A DNA stretch of 64,000 nucleotides. Origin: Lentzea kentuckyensis. Lineage in GTDB: Bacteria; Actinomycetota; Actinomycetes; Mycobacteriales; Pseudonocardiaceae. This document shows positions 40,752-49,358 of the stretch, piece after piece (the first letter of the stretch is position 1; each line of letters opens with the position of its first letter). The notes beneath the pieces were generated by a model. It was not told the origin of the DNA, made no database searches, and saw only the letters and a list, made by a program, of their open reading frames with translations. The stretch covers positions 62,001 through 126,000 of the forward strand of contig NZ_MUYM01000043.1 in the NCBI RefSeq assembly GCF_002150765.1, written 5' to 3'. Position numbers and translations under genes: made by a program.

Positions 40752-41503
40752 CGACACTCGAAGTTCGCGGCCTCACCAAGACGTTCCACAGGTTGCGCGC
40801 GGTGGACGACGTGTCGTTCACGCTCACGCCCGGCCGCACGGTGGCGCTGGTCGGCGAGTCCGGTTCCGGCAAGTCGACGATCGCCAGGATGATCGCCCGC
40901 CTGGTCCGCCCCACCTCCGGGGAGATCCTGCTGACCGGGCCGGACGGCGAACCGGTGCCCCGGCGGAACTACCGCGACCACGTCCAGATGATCTTCCAGG
41001 ACCCGTTCGCCTCGCTCAACCCGTTCCACACGGTCGAGCACCACCTCGCCCGGCCGTTGCGACTGCACGGGCGGACGAGCGCGGAAGTGCCTCTGCTGCT
41101 GGAGAAGGTGAGCCTCAGCCCGGACTTCGCGCGCCGGCGGCCGCACGAGCTGTCCGGCGGCCAACGGCAGCGGGTGGCGATCGCCCGCGCACTCGCTCCG
41201 GGCGCACGGGTGATCATCGCGGACGAGCCGGTGTCCATGTTGGACGTCTCGATCCGGCTGGGAGTGCTGAAACTCCTCGCCCGCCTGCAACGCGAGGAGA
41301 ACCTCGCCGTCCTCTACATCACCCACGACCTGGCCACCGCACGGCACTTCTCCGACGAGGTCCTGGTGATGCATCGGGGCCGGATCGTCGAACGCGGCCC
41401 GAGCGACGACGTGCTCGTGCGTCCAGAAGCCCCGTACACCCGGCAGCTGGCCGCCGCCGCGCCCGACCCCGAAGCCCGTTTCCGCCAGGGAGGTCCGTCT
41501 TGA
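40748..41503 (+). CDS. ABC transporter ATP-binding protein, DppF-like
   Basis: 251 aa. Walker A GESGSGKST, Q-loop QMIFQDPFASLNPF, signature LSGGQRQRVAIARALA, Walker B VIIADEPVSMLDVS and switch His in YITHD are intact. The C-terminal PEAPYTRQLAAAAPDPEARFR is the short tail of Opp/Dpp ATPases. It pairs with the ATPase half of the preceding fusion to drive oligosaccharide import. The stop overlaps the TTG start of the mannosidase. Confidence 0.94.
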   Translation: MTTLEVRGLTKTFHRLRAVDDVSFTLTPGRTVALVGESGSGKSTIARMIARLVRPTSGEILLTGPDGEPVPRRNYRDHVQMIFQDPFASLNPFHTVEHHLARPLRLHGRTSAEVPLLLEKVSLSPDFARRRPHELSGGQRQRVAIARALAPGARVIIADEPVSMLDVSIRLGVLKLLARLQREENLAVLYITHDLATARHFSDEVLVMHRGRIVERGPSDDVLVRPEAPYTRQLAAAAPDPEARFRQGGPS

Positions 41504-43953
41504 TCCGCCAGTACCTGCACGACGGCTGGCAGCTGACCGCGACGACGAACGAGGTACCGGACCAGGTCAGGGGCAGGACCGTGCCCGCGACCGTGCCCGG
41601 CAGTACCCACCTCGACCTGCTGGCGTCCGGGCTGATCACCGACCCGTTCCTGGACCAGGCCGAGACCGAGCTGGCCTGGATGCACCGCGCGGACTGGCGC
41701 TACCGCACCACGTTCCTCGCCGCGCCGGTGCCGCCGGACGAGCGGGTGGACCTCGTGTTCGACGGCCTGGACACCATGGCCGCGATCGAGCTCAACGGCC
41801 ACCTGCTCGGCCACACCGCGAACATGCACCGGAGCTACCGCTTCGACGTCCGGCAGCACCTCACCGACGGCGGCAACGACCTCGCCGTGTCGTTCTCGTC
41901 CGCCCTGGCGCACGCCGAAAAGGTCGAGGCGGGGCTCGGGCCGCGCGCGCACGTCAACGCACACCCGTTCAACATGATCCGCAAGATGGCGTGCAGCTTC
42001 GGCTGGGACTGGGGCCCGGACCTGCAGACCGCGGGCATCTGGCGGCCGGTCCGGCTGGAGCGCTGGCACACCGCCCGGCTCGCTCAGGTGCGCCCGGTCG
42101 TGACCGTGTCCCCGGACGGCACCGGGCACGTCGAGCTGCACGTCGACGTCGAGTGGGCGGCGGCACCACGCGAGAACCTGACCCTGGAGATCACCGTGGG
42201 CGCCCGCGAGCACACGGTGACCGTCCCGGCCGGACAGACGACGGTCATCGCCCGCGTGGACGTCCCCGACGTCGACCTGTGGTGGCCCACCGGATACGGC
42301 CGGCAGCCGCTCTACGACCTCGAAGTCGTGCTGCGCGGCCGATCGGCCGTTGTGGACGGTGCGACGCGGCGGATCGGTTTCCGGACGATCACCGTGGACA
42401 CCACGCCCGACGAGATCGGCACGCCGTTCACCGTCGTGGTGAACTCCAAGCCGATCTTCGTCAAGGGCGCCAACTGGATTCCCGACGACCACTTCCTCAC
42501 CCGGATCACCCGCGAGCGGCTGGTCCGGCGCGTCGACCAGGCCGTGGGCGCGCACGTCAACCTGCTCCGCGTGTGGGGTGGCGGGATCTACGAGTCCGAC
42601 GACTTCTACGACGTGTGTGACGAACGCGGTGTGCTGGTGTGGCAGGACTTCCCACTCTCGTGCGCCGCGTACCCGGAGGAAGAGCCGGTGCGCGGCGAGC
42701 TGGAGGCCGAGGCCCGCGAGAACGTCGTCCGCCTGATGTCGCACGCCTCGCTGGCGTTGTGGAACGGTGGCAACGAGAACCTGTGGGGGTTCGCCGACTG
42801 GGGCTGGCCCTGGCAGCTGGAGGGCCGGACCTGGGGACTGGGCTACTACGAAGACCTGCTGCCGGGGATCGTCGCCGAGCTCGACCCGACCCGGTTCTAC
42901 TGCCCCAGCAGCCCGTACAGCCCGGTGGAAGGCCTGCACCCGAACGACGAGAACCACGGCACGCGGCACGAGTGGCAGGTCTGGAACGAGGTCGACTACA
43001 CGCACTACCGCGACCACGTGCCGAGGTTCTGCTCCGAGTTCGGGTTCCAGGGCCCGCCGGCCTGGGCCACGCTCACCCGCTGGATCCACGACGAGCCGCT
43101 CAGCCCGACCTCACCGAGCTTCCTGGTCCACCAGAAGGCCGAGGACGGCAACGGGAAGCTCGACCGCGGCCTGGCGGCGCACCTGCCGGTCCCGCAACGG
43201 TTCCCGGACTGGCACTGGGCGACGCAGCTCAACCAGGCGCGCGCGGTGAGCTTCGGCATCGAGCACTTCCGCTCCTGGTGGCCGCGCACGGCCGGCGCGA
43301 TCATGTGGCAGCTCAACGACTGCTGGCCGGTCACGTCGTGGGCGGCGATCGACAGCGAGGAGCGCCGCAAGCCCCTGTGGTACGGGCTGCGGCACGCGTT
43401 CGCGCCCCGGATCCTCACCTTCCAGCCGCGTGACGGCAGGCTCGTGCTCGTCGCGGTGAACGACCACGACGAACCGTGGGACGCGCACATCACGCTCGAC
43501 CGGCAGACGTTCCGCGGTGTCACGCTGCACCTGATTAGACTGCGCCGGACGGTTCCGCCCAGGTCCACCCTGGTGCTCGACCTGGACGAAGCTCTACTGC
43601 AGCCGGCGCACGACGACGCGGAGGTGATGGTGGCGACCACCGCCGACGCGCGCGCGATCCTGCCGTTCCGCCAGGACACCGAGCTGGACTACCACCCGAA
43701 TCCCCTTGCCGCCCAGGCGGAAGCCGTGCCCGGCGGCTACGAGGTCGAGGTGCGCGCGAGTTCGTTCGCCCAGGACGTGGCGATCCTGGCGGACCGGGTC
43801 GCGCCCGACGCCGTGGTGGACGACATGCTCGTGCCGATGCTCGCCGGCGAGGTGCGCGTGTTCCACATCCGCACGGACGCCGTGGTCGATCCCGCGGCCT
43901 TCACCGATCCGCTGGTGCTGCGCTGTGCCAACGACCTCGGCGTGGTGCCCTGA
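41500..43953 (+). CDS. GH2 beta-mannosidase
   Basis: 817 aa from a TTG that overlaps the ATPase stop and has GGGAGG upstream. No signal peptide: cytoplasmic. The whole length follows beta-mannosidases: VPGSTHLDLLASGLITDPF, ELAWMHRADWRYRTTF, FGWDWGPDLQTAGIWRPV, NLLRVWGGGIYESDDFYDVCDERGVLVWQDF, GNENLWGF with the acid/base Glu426, and FCSEFGFQG with the nucleophile Glu513. It releases mannose from imported beta-manno-oligosaccharides. Last enzyme of the importer operon, it overlaps the next gene by one base of its stop (TGATG). Confidence 0.94.
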   Translation: MIRQYLHDGWQLTATTNEVPDQVRGRTVPATVPGSTHLDLLASGLITDPFLDQAETELAWMHRADWRYRTTFLAAPVPPDERVDLVFDGLDTMAAIELNGHLLGHTANMHRSYRFDVRQHLTDGGNDLAVSFSSALAHAEKVEAGLGPRAHVNAHPFNMIRKMACSFGWDWGPDLQTAGIWRPVRLERWHTARLAQVRPVVTVSPDGTGHVELHVDVEWAAAPRENLTLEITVGAREHTVTVPAGQTTVIARVDVPDVDLWWPTGYGRQPLYDLEVVLRGRSAVVDGATRRIGFRTITVDTTPDEIGTPFTVVVNSKPIFVKGANWIPDDHFLTRITRERLVRRVDQAVGAHVNLLRVWGGGIYESDDFYDVCDERGVLVWQDFPLSCAAYPEEEPVRGELEAEARENVVRLMSHASLALWNGGNENLWGFADWGWPWQLEGRTWGLGYYEDLLPGIVAELDPTRFYCPSSPYSPVEGLHPNDENHGTRHEWQVWNEVDYTHYRDHVPRFCSEFGFQGPPAWATLTRWIHDEPLSPTSPSFLVHQKAEDGNGKLDRGLAAHLPVPQRFPDWHWATQLNQARAVSFGIEHFRSWWPRTAGAIMWQLNDCWPVTSWAAIDSEERRKPLWYGLRHAFAPRILTFQPRDGRLVLVAVNDHDEPWDAHITLDRQTFRGVTLHLIRLRRTVPPRSTLVLDLDEALLQPAHDDAEVMVATTADARAILPFRQDTELDYHPNPLAAQAEAVPGGYEVEVRASSFAQDVAILADRVAPDAVVDDMLVPMLAGEVRVFHIRTDAVVDPAAFTDPLVLRCANDLGVVP

Positions 43954-44789
43954 TGCACGAGGAGTCGACCGGTGCGGTCGGGCTGGTGCTGGCCCGGCCG
44001 GCCCGGCTGCTCGGCGTCGAGCCGTTCTTCATGGAGTTCATCGCGGGTATCGAGGAACGGCTCGCCGAGCGCGACCTCTCGGTGCTGCTGCACGTGGTGG
44101 CGGACCACGAGGCCGAGATCGCCGCCTACCGCCGCTGGGCGAGCCGAAGCCTGGTCGACGCGACCGTCGTGGTCAATCCCGTCGTGGACGATCCACGCCC
44201 GGCCGTCCTCCAGGAACTCGGCCTGCCCGCCGTCGTCGTCGGTGACGACCCGGACCTGCCCGCGGTCCGCACCGACCACGCCGGCCCGATGACCGAGGCG
44301 CTCGGGCACCTGCTCGACCTGGGCCACCGCCGGATCGCCAGGGTCACCGGACCCTCCGCGCTCCAGCACACCCGCGCCCGCACCGCCGCGCTGCTCTCGG
44401 GCTGCGCGGCGGCCGGCGTCGAGCCGGTGATCGTGGAGGGCGACTACTCGGAGGAAGCGGGCGCCAAGCTGACCACCTCGCTGCTGAGCGGTCCGGAACC
44501 GCCGACCGCGATCCTCTACGACAACGACGTGATGGCGGTGGCCGGGCTCGCCGCCGCCGCGGCACTGGGCGTCGCGGTGCCGGCTGAACTGAGCCTCGTG
44601 GCGTGGGACGACTCGACGTTGTGCCGCCTGGCCTCCCCCGCGCTCACGACGATGAGCGTGGACGTGCACCAGTTCGGCGTGTCGGTGGCGGAGTCGGTGC
44701 TCGAACGCGTCGACGGAGTTCCCGTCACGCCGCGCTGGTCCCCCACCGCCCGATACCTGCCGCGCGGCACCACGGCACCGTCTACTTAG
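43953..44789 (+). CDS. LacI-type sugar-sensor domain protein lacking a DNA-binding domain
   Basis: 278 aa. The sequence begins at the point where a LacI effector domain normally starts (GAVGLVLARPARLLGVEPFFMEFIAGIEERLAERDLSVLLHVV) and runs to its usual end (HLLDLGHRRIARVTG, AILYDNDVMAVAGLAAAAALGVAVPAELSLVAWDDSTLCRLASPALTTMSVD). The ~60-residue helix-turn-helix and hinge expected before it are absent: the upstream bases are the end of the mannosidase gene, and neither other frame reads as an HTH. No signal peptide or lipobox is present either, so it is a cytoplasmic sugar-binding protein. It is translationally coupled to the mannosidase. It could act as a sensor partner or sugar buffer, or be a decayed repressor. 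Confidence 0.85.
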   Translation: MHEESTGAVGLVLARPARLLGVEPFFMEFIAGIEERLAERDLSVLLHVVADHEAEIAAYRRWASRSLVDATVVVNPVVDDPRPAVLQELGLPAVVVGDDPDLPAVRTDHAGPMTEALGHLLDLGHRRIARVTGPSALQHTRARTAALLSGCAAAGVEPVIVEGDYSEEAGAKLTTSLLSGPEPPTAILYDNDVMAVAGLAAAAALGVAVPAELSLVAWDDSTLCRLASPALTTMSVDVHQFGVSVAESVLERVDGVPVTPRWSPTARYLPRGTTAPST

Positions 44790-44800
44790 GACGTATCGGA

Positions 44801-45562
44801 TCAGGGTTGCCTGCGCGCCAGCAAGGTGAACGTGTTCGGCAGCCGTCCGCGCCACGCCGCCGCGTCGAGCGCGCCCCACCGGTAGAACGGTTCCGGGTGC
44901 TCCGCCACGTGCCGCAGCTCCAGCCCCGCTCCTAGGACCGCGGTGATGATCTCGCCGAGCGTCGCCTGGTACTCCACCGCGCCGTTGGCGGGGAACGAGT
45001 CGTTGACGTGTGAGCGCTCGAAGTAGCCGCGGTCCGGCCGGATCCTGGGCTCGTCCTCGTCCCACGTCCACAACGGCACCATCGGATGCGCCTCGTGCAC
45101 GAACAGGTGACCGCCCGGTCGCAGCAGGCGGGCGGCGTCAGCGGCCCACGCTGCCAGGTCCGGCATCCAGATCAGCGCGCCCTTGCCGGTGTAGACGAGG
45201 TCGGCGCACCCGTCGCGCAACGGCGCACCCGGCAGCGCGGCCACCACGTACCGGCACCGCACGCCCAGCTCGTCCGCCCTGCGTTGCGCCGCGGTGGCCG
45301 CGACCTCGCTGAAGTCGACGCCGACGACCTGCCGGGCGCCGTGCGCGATCAGGTCGACGTCGTCCAGTCCGTGGCCGCTCTGCAGGTGCACCACAGCGGG
45401 CGCGGACGCCAGCAGAGGCCGCAGCAGGGCGAGCTCGCACTCGACCAGCGACGAGGTGTTCCTGGCCTGTTCGAGCAGCTCCTCGTGTTCGTGAACGTAC
45501 TTCCGCGACGCCGTTTCCCACGCGATCCGGTTGTGCCTGGTGCTGGAGTCCACGATCACCAC
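44801..45562 (-). CDS. SAM-dependent class I methyltransferase
   Basis: 253 aa from a GTG. Rossmann-fold methyltransferase: motif I region VVHLQSGHGLDDVDLIAHGARQVVGVDFS, CRYVVAALPGAPLRDGCADLVYTGKG as motif II-like, and LLRPGGHLFVHEAHPMVP as motif III. Note SGHGLDD in place of the usual GxGxG: the glycine-rich loop is modified, as in a subgroup of ubiE-like enzymes. Substrate unknown. It is convergent with the LacI-like gene 12 nt away and follows the NB-ARC regulator on the same strand. Confidence 0.82.
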   Translation of the reverse strand: MVIVDSSTRHNRIAWETASRKYVHEHEELLEQARNTSSLVECELALLRPLLASAPAVVHLQSGHGLDDVDLIAHGARQVVGVDFSEVAATAAQRRADELGVRCRYVVAALPGAPLRDGCADLVYTGKGALIWMPDLAAWAADAARLLRPGGHLFVHEAHPMVPLWTWDEDEPRIRPDRGYFERSHVNDSFPANGAVEYQATLGEIITAVLGAGLELRHVAEHPEPFYRWGALDAAAWRGRLPNTFTLLARRQP

Positions 45563-45679
45563 TGTGGCCGGGCCGGCTCCTGCGGTCCACCGAATTGCGG
45601 ATCAGTGCGCGAAGCCGCCAGCGTCGTGTGACCTTCCCGCGCGAGCCGCTGGAACCGCACCGCGTCGACCGTCCCGGGC

Positions 45680-47964
45680 TCAAACCTTGCCGGCGAACAG
45701 AACTTCGCGCTGCCGGACGCGCACCCGCTCCGCCTCGCGAGTGCGGTGCTGGGAACGGAACAGCTCCAGCGCCTCCTGCCACGCCTCCCTGGCACCGTCG
45801 CGCGCTCCCATGGCGGCGTAGGCGTCACCCAGCCTGGCCAGTGTGCGAGCGACCTGGAACGGGTGGTCGATGGCACGGTAGAGGTTCAACGCCTCCCGGT
45901 AGTGCTCGGCGGCGGACTCGTGCTCGCCGCCGTGGTGGTGGCTGTAGCCCAGACTGTCCAGCGTCGCGGCCTCGCCGACGTGGTTGCCGTGCCGGCGGTG
46001 CAGTTCCAGAGCTTCCCGGCAATGTCTTCGCGCCGTGTCGTGGTCACCGACGCGGGCCGCGTACCAGCCCGCGTCGTTGAGGGCGAAGGCCTCCCAGACG
46101 GGGTTGCCGAGCGTGCGGAACAGCTTCAGGGCGTGGCGGGCGTGGGCCAGCGCCCGCCGGTCGTCGCCCCGTTCCTCCCAGGCGCCCGCGAGGTCGTGGT
46201 GGGTGGTCGCGATGGCGACGACGTCTCCCTGCCGCTCGGCCAGGTCGAGGGCGCGGCGCAGGTGCCACACTCCCTCCTCCGCGCGCTGTGCGTCGACGTA
46301 GGCGTTGCCCGCGTAGCGATGCACGACCGCGCGCTCGCGTTCGTCCAGGTGGCCGGCGACGGCCAGCGCCGCCTCCCACGTGGCGATCCGGTGGGACAGC
46401 TGACCGGGCGATATGTGTACGTGTGCAGCACCCACGCCATGCGCCACACGACGTCGTGCCAGCCCCTCTCCTGCGCCGCGTGCTGGGCGGCCAGCAGACT
46501 CTGGTGCTCGTCGTCCAACCACGCGAGCGCGGCGGTGGCGTCGGCGGGCAGGTCCGCGTGGTGCGGGGTCACCTCGGGGAACACCACCTGGCGCGGGCGG
46601 TGTGGAGCCAGCAGCCGATCGGCGGCGTGGCCGGTCGCGAGCTGGAAATCGGTCAGGCGCCGCAACGCCGGCTCCGGTGTTCCCGGCAGACAGGTCGCCG
46701 CGTACTGCCGGACGAGGTCGTGCAGCGCGTACCGGTCCCGGGCGCTTCGCGTGACCAGCGACGCCTCGGTCAGGCCGCGCAACGCCTTGCGGACCCCGGC
46801 GGGTCGCAGCGCGGTCAGGTTGACCACCGACGCGAGCCCGATGTCCTGGCCGGGAGCGACGCCGAGGTGGGCGAAGACGAACCGTTCTTCCTCGGTGAGC
46901 GCCCGGCACGACCACGAGAGAACGGCGGGCAGGCTGGCAGCCGGGTCGTCGTTCTCGAAGGCGCCGAGGCCGAGATCGCGCAGTTCCGCGGCGAACGCGG
47001 CGAGCGGCACGCGCGGACTGGCCGCCGCTCTCGCCGCGAACACCGCCAGCGCGAGCGGAAACCCGCCGCACAACCTGATCAGCTCCGCCGTCGCGACTGG
47101 TTCCGCCGCCGGTCTCGCCACGCCGAGATGCCTTTCCAGCAACGCACGTGCCTGGTCGTCGCCGAGCGGATCGACGGCGAGGTGGTGCGCGCCCACCGCG
47201 GTGACCACACCGGTCAGCACCCGGCGACTGGTGACGACGGCCGCACACGAACCCGCGCCGGGCAGCAACGGCAGCACCTGAGCCGTGTCGGAGGCGTTGT
47301 CCAGCACGACGAGCACGCGTTTGCCGGCCAGCAGGCTGCGGTAAAGACCTTGCTGTGCCGGGGAATCCGCCGGAAGGTCGGCCGCGGCGACCCCCAGCGC
47401 CCGCAGGAAACCGCCCAGCACCACCGAAGGATCCATCGGCGGGCCGTCGGGACCGAACCCGCGCAGGTCCGCGAACAGCTGCCCGTCCGGAAAGTCGCCG
47501 GCGGCGCGGTGGGCCCAGTGCAGGGCGAGCGAGGTCTTGCCGATGCCACCCGCACCGGACAGCACCGTGACGCCCGCGCCGCACTCCCCGAGCACCGCCA
47601 GCTCCGCGGCGCGACCGGTGAACCGTCCCGACGCGGGCGGAAGCTGGCGCGGTACCGGTGTCACGACGGAATCCTCGCGAACCGGCTCGGCGGCGCGGCG
47701 CGGGTTGACGAACCCGAGCTCGGCGTCGGAGGCGTTCCCGAGGATCGCCCGGAACGCCTCGCGGTACCGGGCGTTGGGCCACCGGATCACACCACGTTCC
47801 AGCTTCGCCACGTAGTGCGCGTCCAGCTCCACCTTCCTGCCGTGGCGCGTCCAGAGATGGGCGTTCGCCAGCTCGGCCAGTTCGTGGCGGGACAGTCGCT
47901 CCCCCGCGTGTCGTCTCGACTCCGTCCGTTCACGAGCAGCGCGCAACAGCTCGTTCTCCCCCAT
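45680..47964 (-). pseudogene. XRE-HTH / NB-ARC / TPR regulator (AfsR-like STAND protein), frameshifted
   Basis: The first ~525 residues read from ATG 47964: an N-terminal HTH-like region (LSRHELAELANAHLW ... HYVAKLERGVIRWPNARYREAFRAILG), then an NB-ARC ATPase with Walker A GAGGIGKTS (~137-145), RVLVVLDNASD and GGFPLALAVFA. At about 46403-46408 the frame breaks after HTYTYR. In the neighbouring frame the protein continues cleanly as TPR repeats (GQLSHRIATWEAALAVAGHLDERERAVVHRYAGNAYVDAQ ... AWQEALELFRSQHRTREAERVRVRQREVLFAGKV) to 45680. One extra base in the CCGG run would restore a ~760-aa protein. It is a signalling ATPase/regulator by family. Mutation, sequencing error and programmed frameshift are all possible. 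Confidence 0.8.
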
Positions 47965-48165
47965 TTACCGCGGACCTCCCCCTGTCGCGGCACCCCAGGC
48001 CAACCAGCCTCGGCAGGCCGGGACGGGTTGTCAACCGCGAGGGGAGGAATCAGCGGCCGAATCCTCCCCGGTTTCCTCCCTCCGCCACGGCGCCCGGCGC
48101 GGCCAGAGTGGTCGGCACGGCCCCGGAACTGGCCGGGGACGAGCAAGGATGGGGGAAGGAAAACC

Positions 48166-48504
48166 ATGTCTGGTAACAACTTCCTGGTGCGCACGGCGAC
48201 GTTCGCCGCGGCGGCGCTGATGGCGCTGGGTGTCGGCGTCACGGCCGCTCAGGCCGCACCCTCCGCCGCCGGCACGGGTGAGGTGTCCGTGGCGGCCGAC
48301 TGCAACTACGTGGTCGTCGCGACCAGGACGTCCATCCGCAGCGGCCCCGGCACGTCGTACCCCGTCGTGCGCACCAAGGTGAAGGGCGAGCACCTGACCG
48401 GACCTGCCACGTGCGTGCCCGTCAACAACGCGTGGTGGGAGGTGTACCTGAGCACCGGCGGCTACGGCTACGCCCCGAAGGCGGACCTCCGCTACACCGG
48501 CTGA
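48166..48504 (+). CDS. Small secreted SH3-like domain protein
   Basis: 112 aa from an ATG with GGAAGGA upstream. Sec signal ends near AQA (~31). The mature ~80 residues form a bacterial SH3b-like module (VATRTSIRSGPGTSYPVVRTKVKGEHLTGPATCVPVNNAWWEVYLSTGGYGYAPKADLRYTG) with two Cys that may pair. Such modules bind peptidoglycan or cell-wall material. It is divergent from the NB-ARC regulator gene and is followed by a hairpin terminator, so it is probably a single-gene unit. Confidence 0.8.
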   Translation: MSGNNFLVRTATFAAAALMALGVGVTAAQAAPSAAGTGEVSVAADCNYVVVATRTSIRSGPGTSYPVVRTKVKGEHLTGPATCVPVNNAWWEVYLSTGGYGYAPKADLRYTG

Positions 48505-48515
48505 CCGTCCACATC

Positions 48516-48543
48516 GGACCGTCCGGGGCGACCCGGGCGGTCC
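48516..48543. terminator. Terminator between SH3-like and TetR genes
   Basis: GGACCGTCCGGG (48516-48527) pairs with CCCGGGCGGTCC (48532-48543) with one G-U, loop GCGA. It lies between convergent genes. Confidence 0.7.
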
Positions 48544-48553
48544 TTCGCCGTGC

Positions 48554-49198
48554 TCACGTGGCGATCTGGTACCTGCCGAGCACCATCTGGGCCAGTTCGT
48601 CCGCGACCTCGTCCAGCGTCGCGTCGACCCAGCCGACGACCCAGTCGTGCATGAGCCCGTTGACGGCACCGATGATGGCCGCCGCGGTGATCCGGTAGTT
48701 GCCCGGCGGGATCTCCCCGCGGCTGACCGCCTCCGCCGCGAGCCGGTTGATCAACTCCACCCAGATGGCGCGGCGTTCGAGGCGCTGGCGGTCCATCCGC
48801 GGGCTGACGCCGACCACCTCGACGTAGGCGATGCGGGCGTGGCGCAGGTCGGCACAGGCGCCCTTCACGTAGGCGTGCACCATCGCGGGCAACGACTCGG
48901 CCAGGGTCAGGTGCCCGAGCGCGGGCAGCGCGGCGGCGACCGCCTGGCCCGCCACGTCGTTGACGTACAGGTGCAGGTCGGCCAGCAGGTCTTCCAGGGT
49001 CCGGTACTCCTCGTAGAACTGCCTGCTCGACAGCCCGGCGGCCTTGCAGAGATCACCCAGGCGGGTGCCCCGGTAGCCCGGCTCCGCGCCGAACGTCTCC
49101 AGGCCGGCCGCCCGGAACCGCCCGCGCCGCTCGTCCCGGCGCTGCGCCGCGTCCTTGCCCCCGTAACGGCCTTCCGCCGGCGTGATCCTGCCTGCCAT
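48554..49198 (-). CDS. TetR family transcriptional regulator
   Basis: 214 aa from an ATG with TGGAGG upstream. The N-terminal HTH is typical (RDERRGRFRAAGLETFGAEPGYRGTRLGDLCKAAGLSSRQFYEEYRTLEDLLADL), followed by an all-helical ligand/dimer domain (RLERRAIWVELINRLAAEAVSRGEIPPGNYRITAAAIIGAVNGLMHDWVVG). Divergent from the beta-propeller gene, with a perfect 24-bp palindrome between them, so it probably represses that gene and itself. Ligand unknown. Confidence 0.93.
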   Translation of the reverse strand: MAGRITPAEGRYGGKDAAQRRDERRGRFRAAGLETFGAEPGYRGTRLGDLCKAAGLSSRQFYEEYRTLEDLLADLHLYVNDVAGQAVAAALPALGHLTLAESLPAMVHAYVKGACADLRHARIAYVEVVGVSPRMDRQRLERRAIWVELINRLAAEAVSRGEIPPGNYRITAAAIIGAVNGLMHDWVVGWVDATLDEVADELAQMVLGRYQIAT

Positions 49199-49281
49199 CG
49201 CGCCTCCAGCGGAGCTGCGGACCGGTTTTCTCCACTGGTCTTGTGGCTGGCATCACACCAGCCTACTATCCAGTAGCCAAG

Positions 49282-49305
49282 ATCTGAACTTGGCCAAGTT
49301 CAGAT
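49282..49305. promoter_or_regulatory. TetR operator, perfect 24-bp palindrome
   Basis: Half-site ATCTGAACTTGG is followed directly by its exact reverse complement. The palindrome lies 83 nt upstream of the TetR start and 53 nt upstream of the propeller gene. A small inverted repeat CTAC-n6-GTAG just before it (49263-49276) may be part of the same control region. Confidence 0.75.
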
Positions 49306-49358
49306 TTCCCCTGCGGCATGCGCCTTCCCAGCCGGCGCCCACCTCACTCGGAGATGCC

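Noticed and set aside
43706..43952. A hidden HTH for the LacI-like protein in another frame before 43953
   Set aside because: The only alternative frame reads as Arg/Ser/Pro-rich noise and the bases encode the mannosidase C-terminus, so no DNA-binding domain is present.
44602..44935. Frames overlapping the LacI-like gene end and the methyltransferase
   Set aside because: Out-of-frame shadow of the LacI-like gene; no start signal and no recognisable domain.
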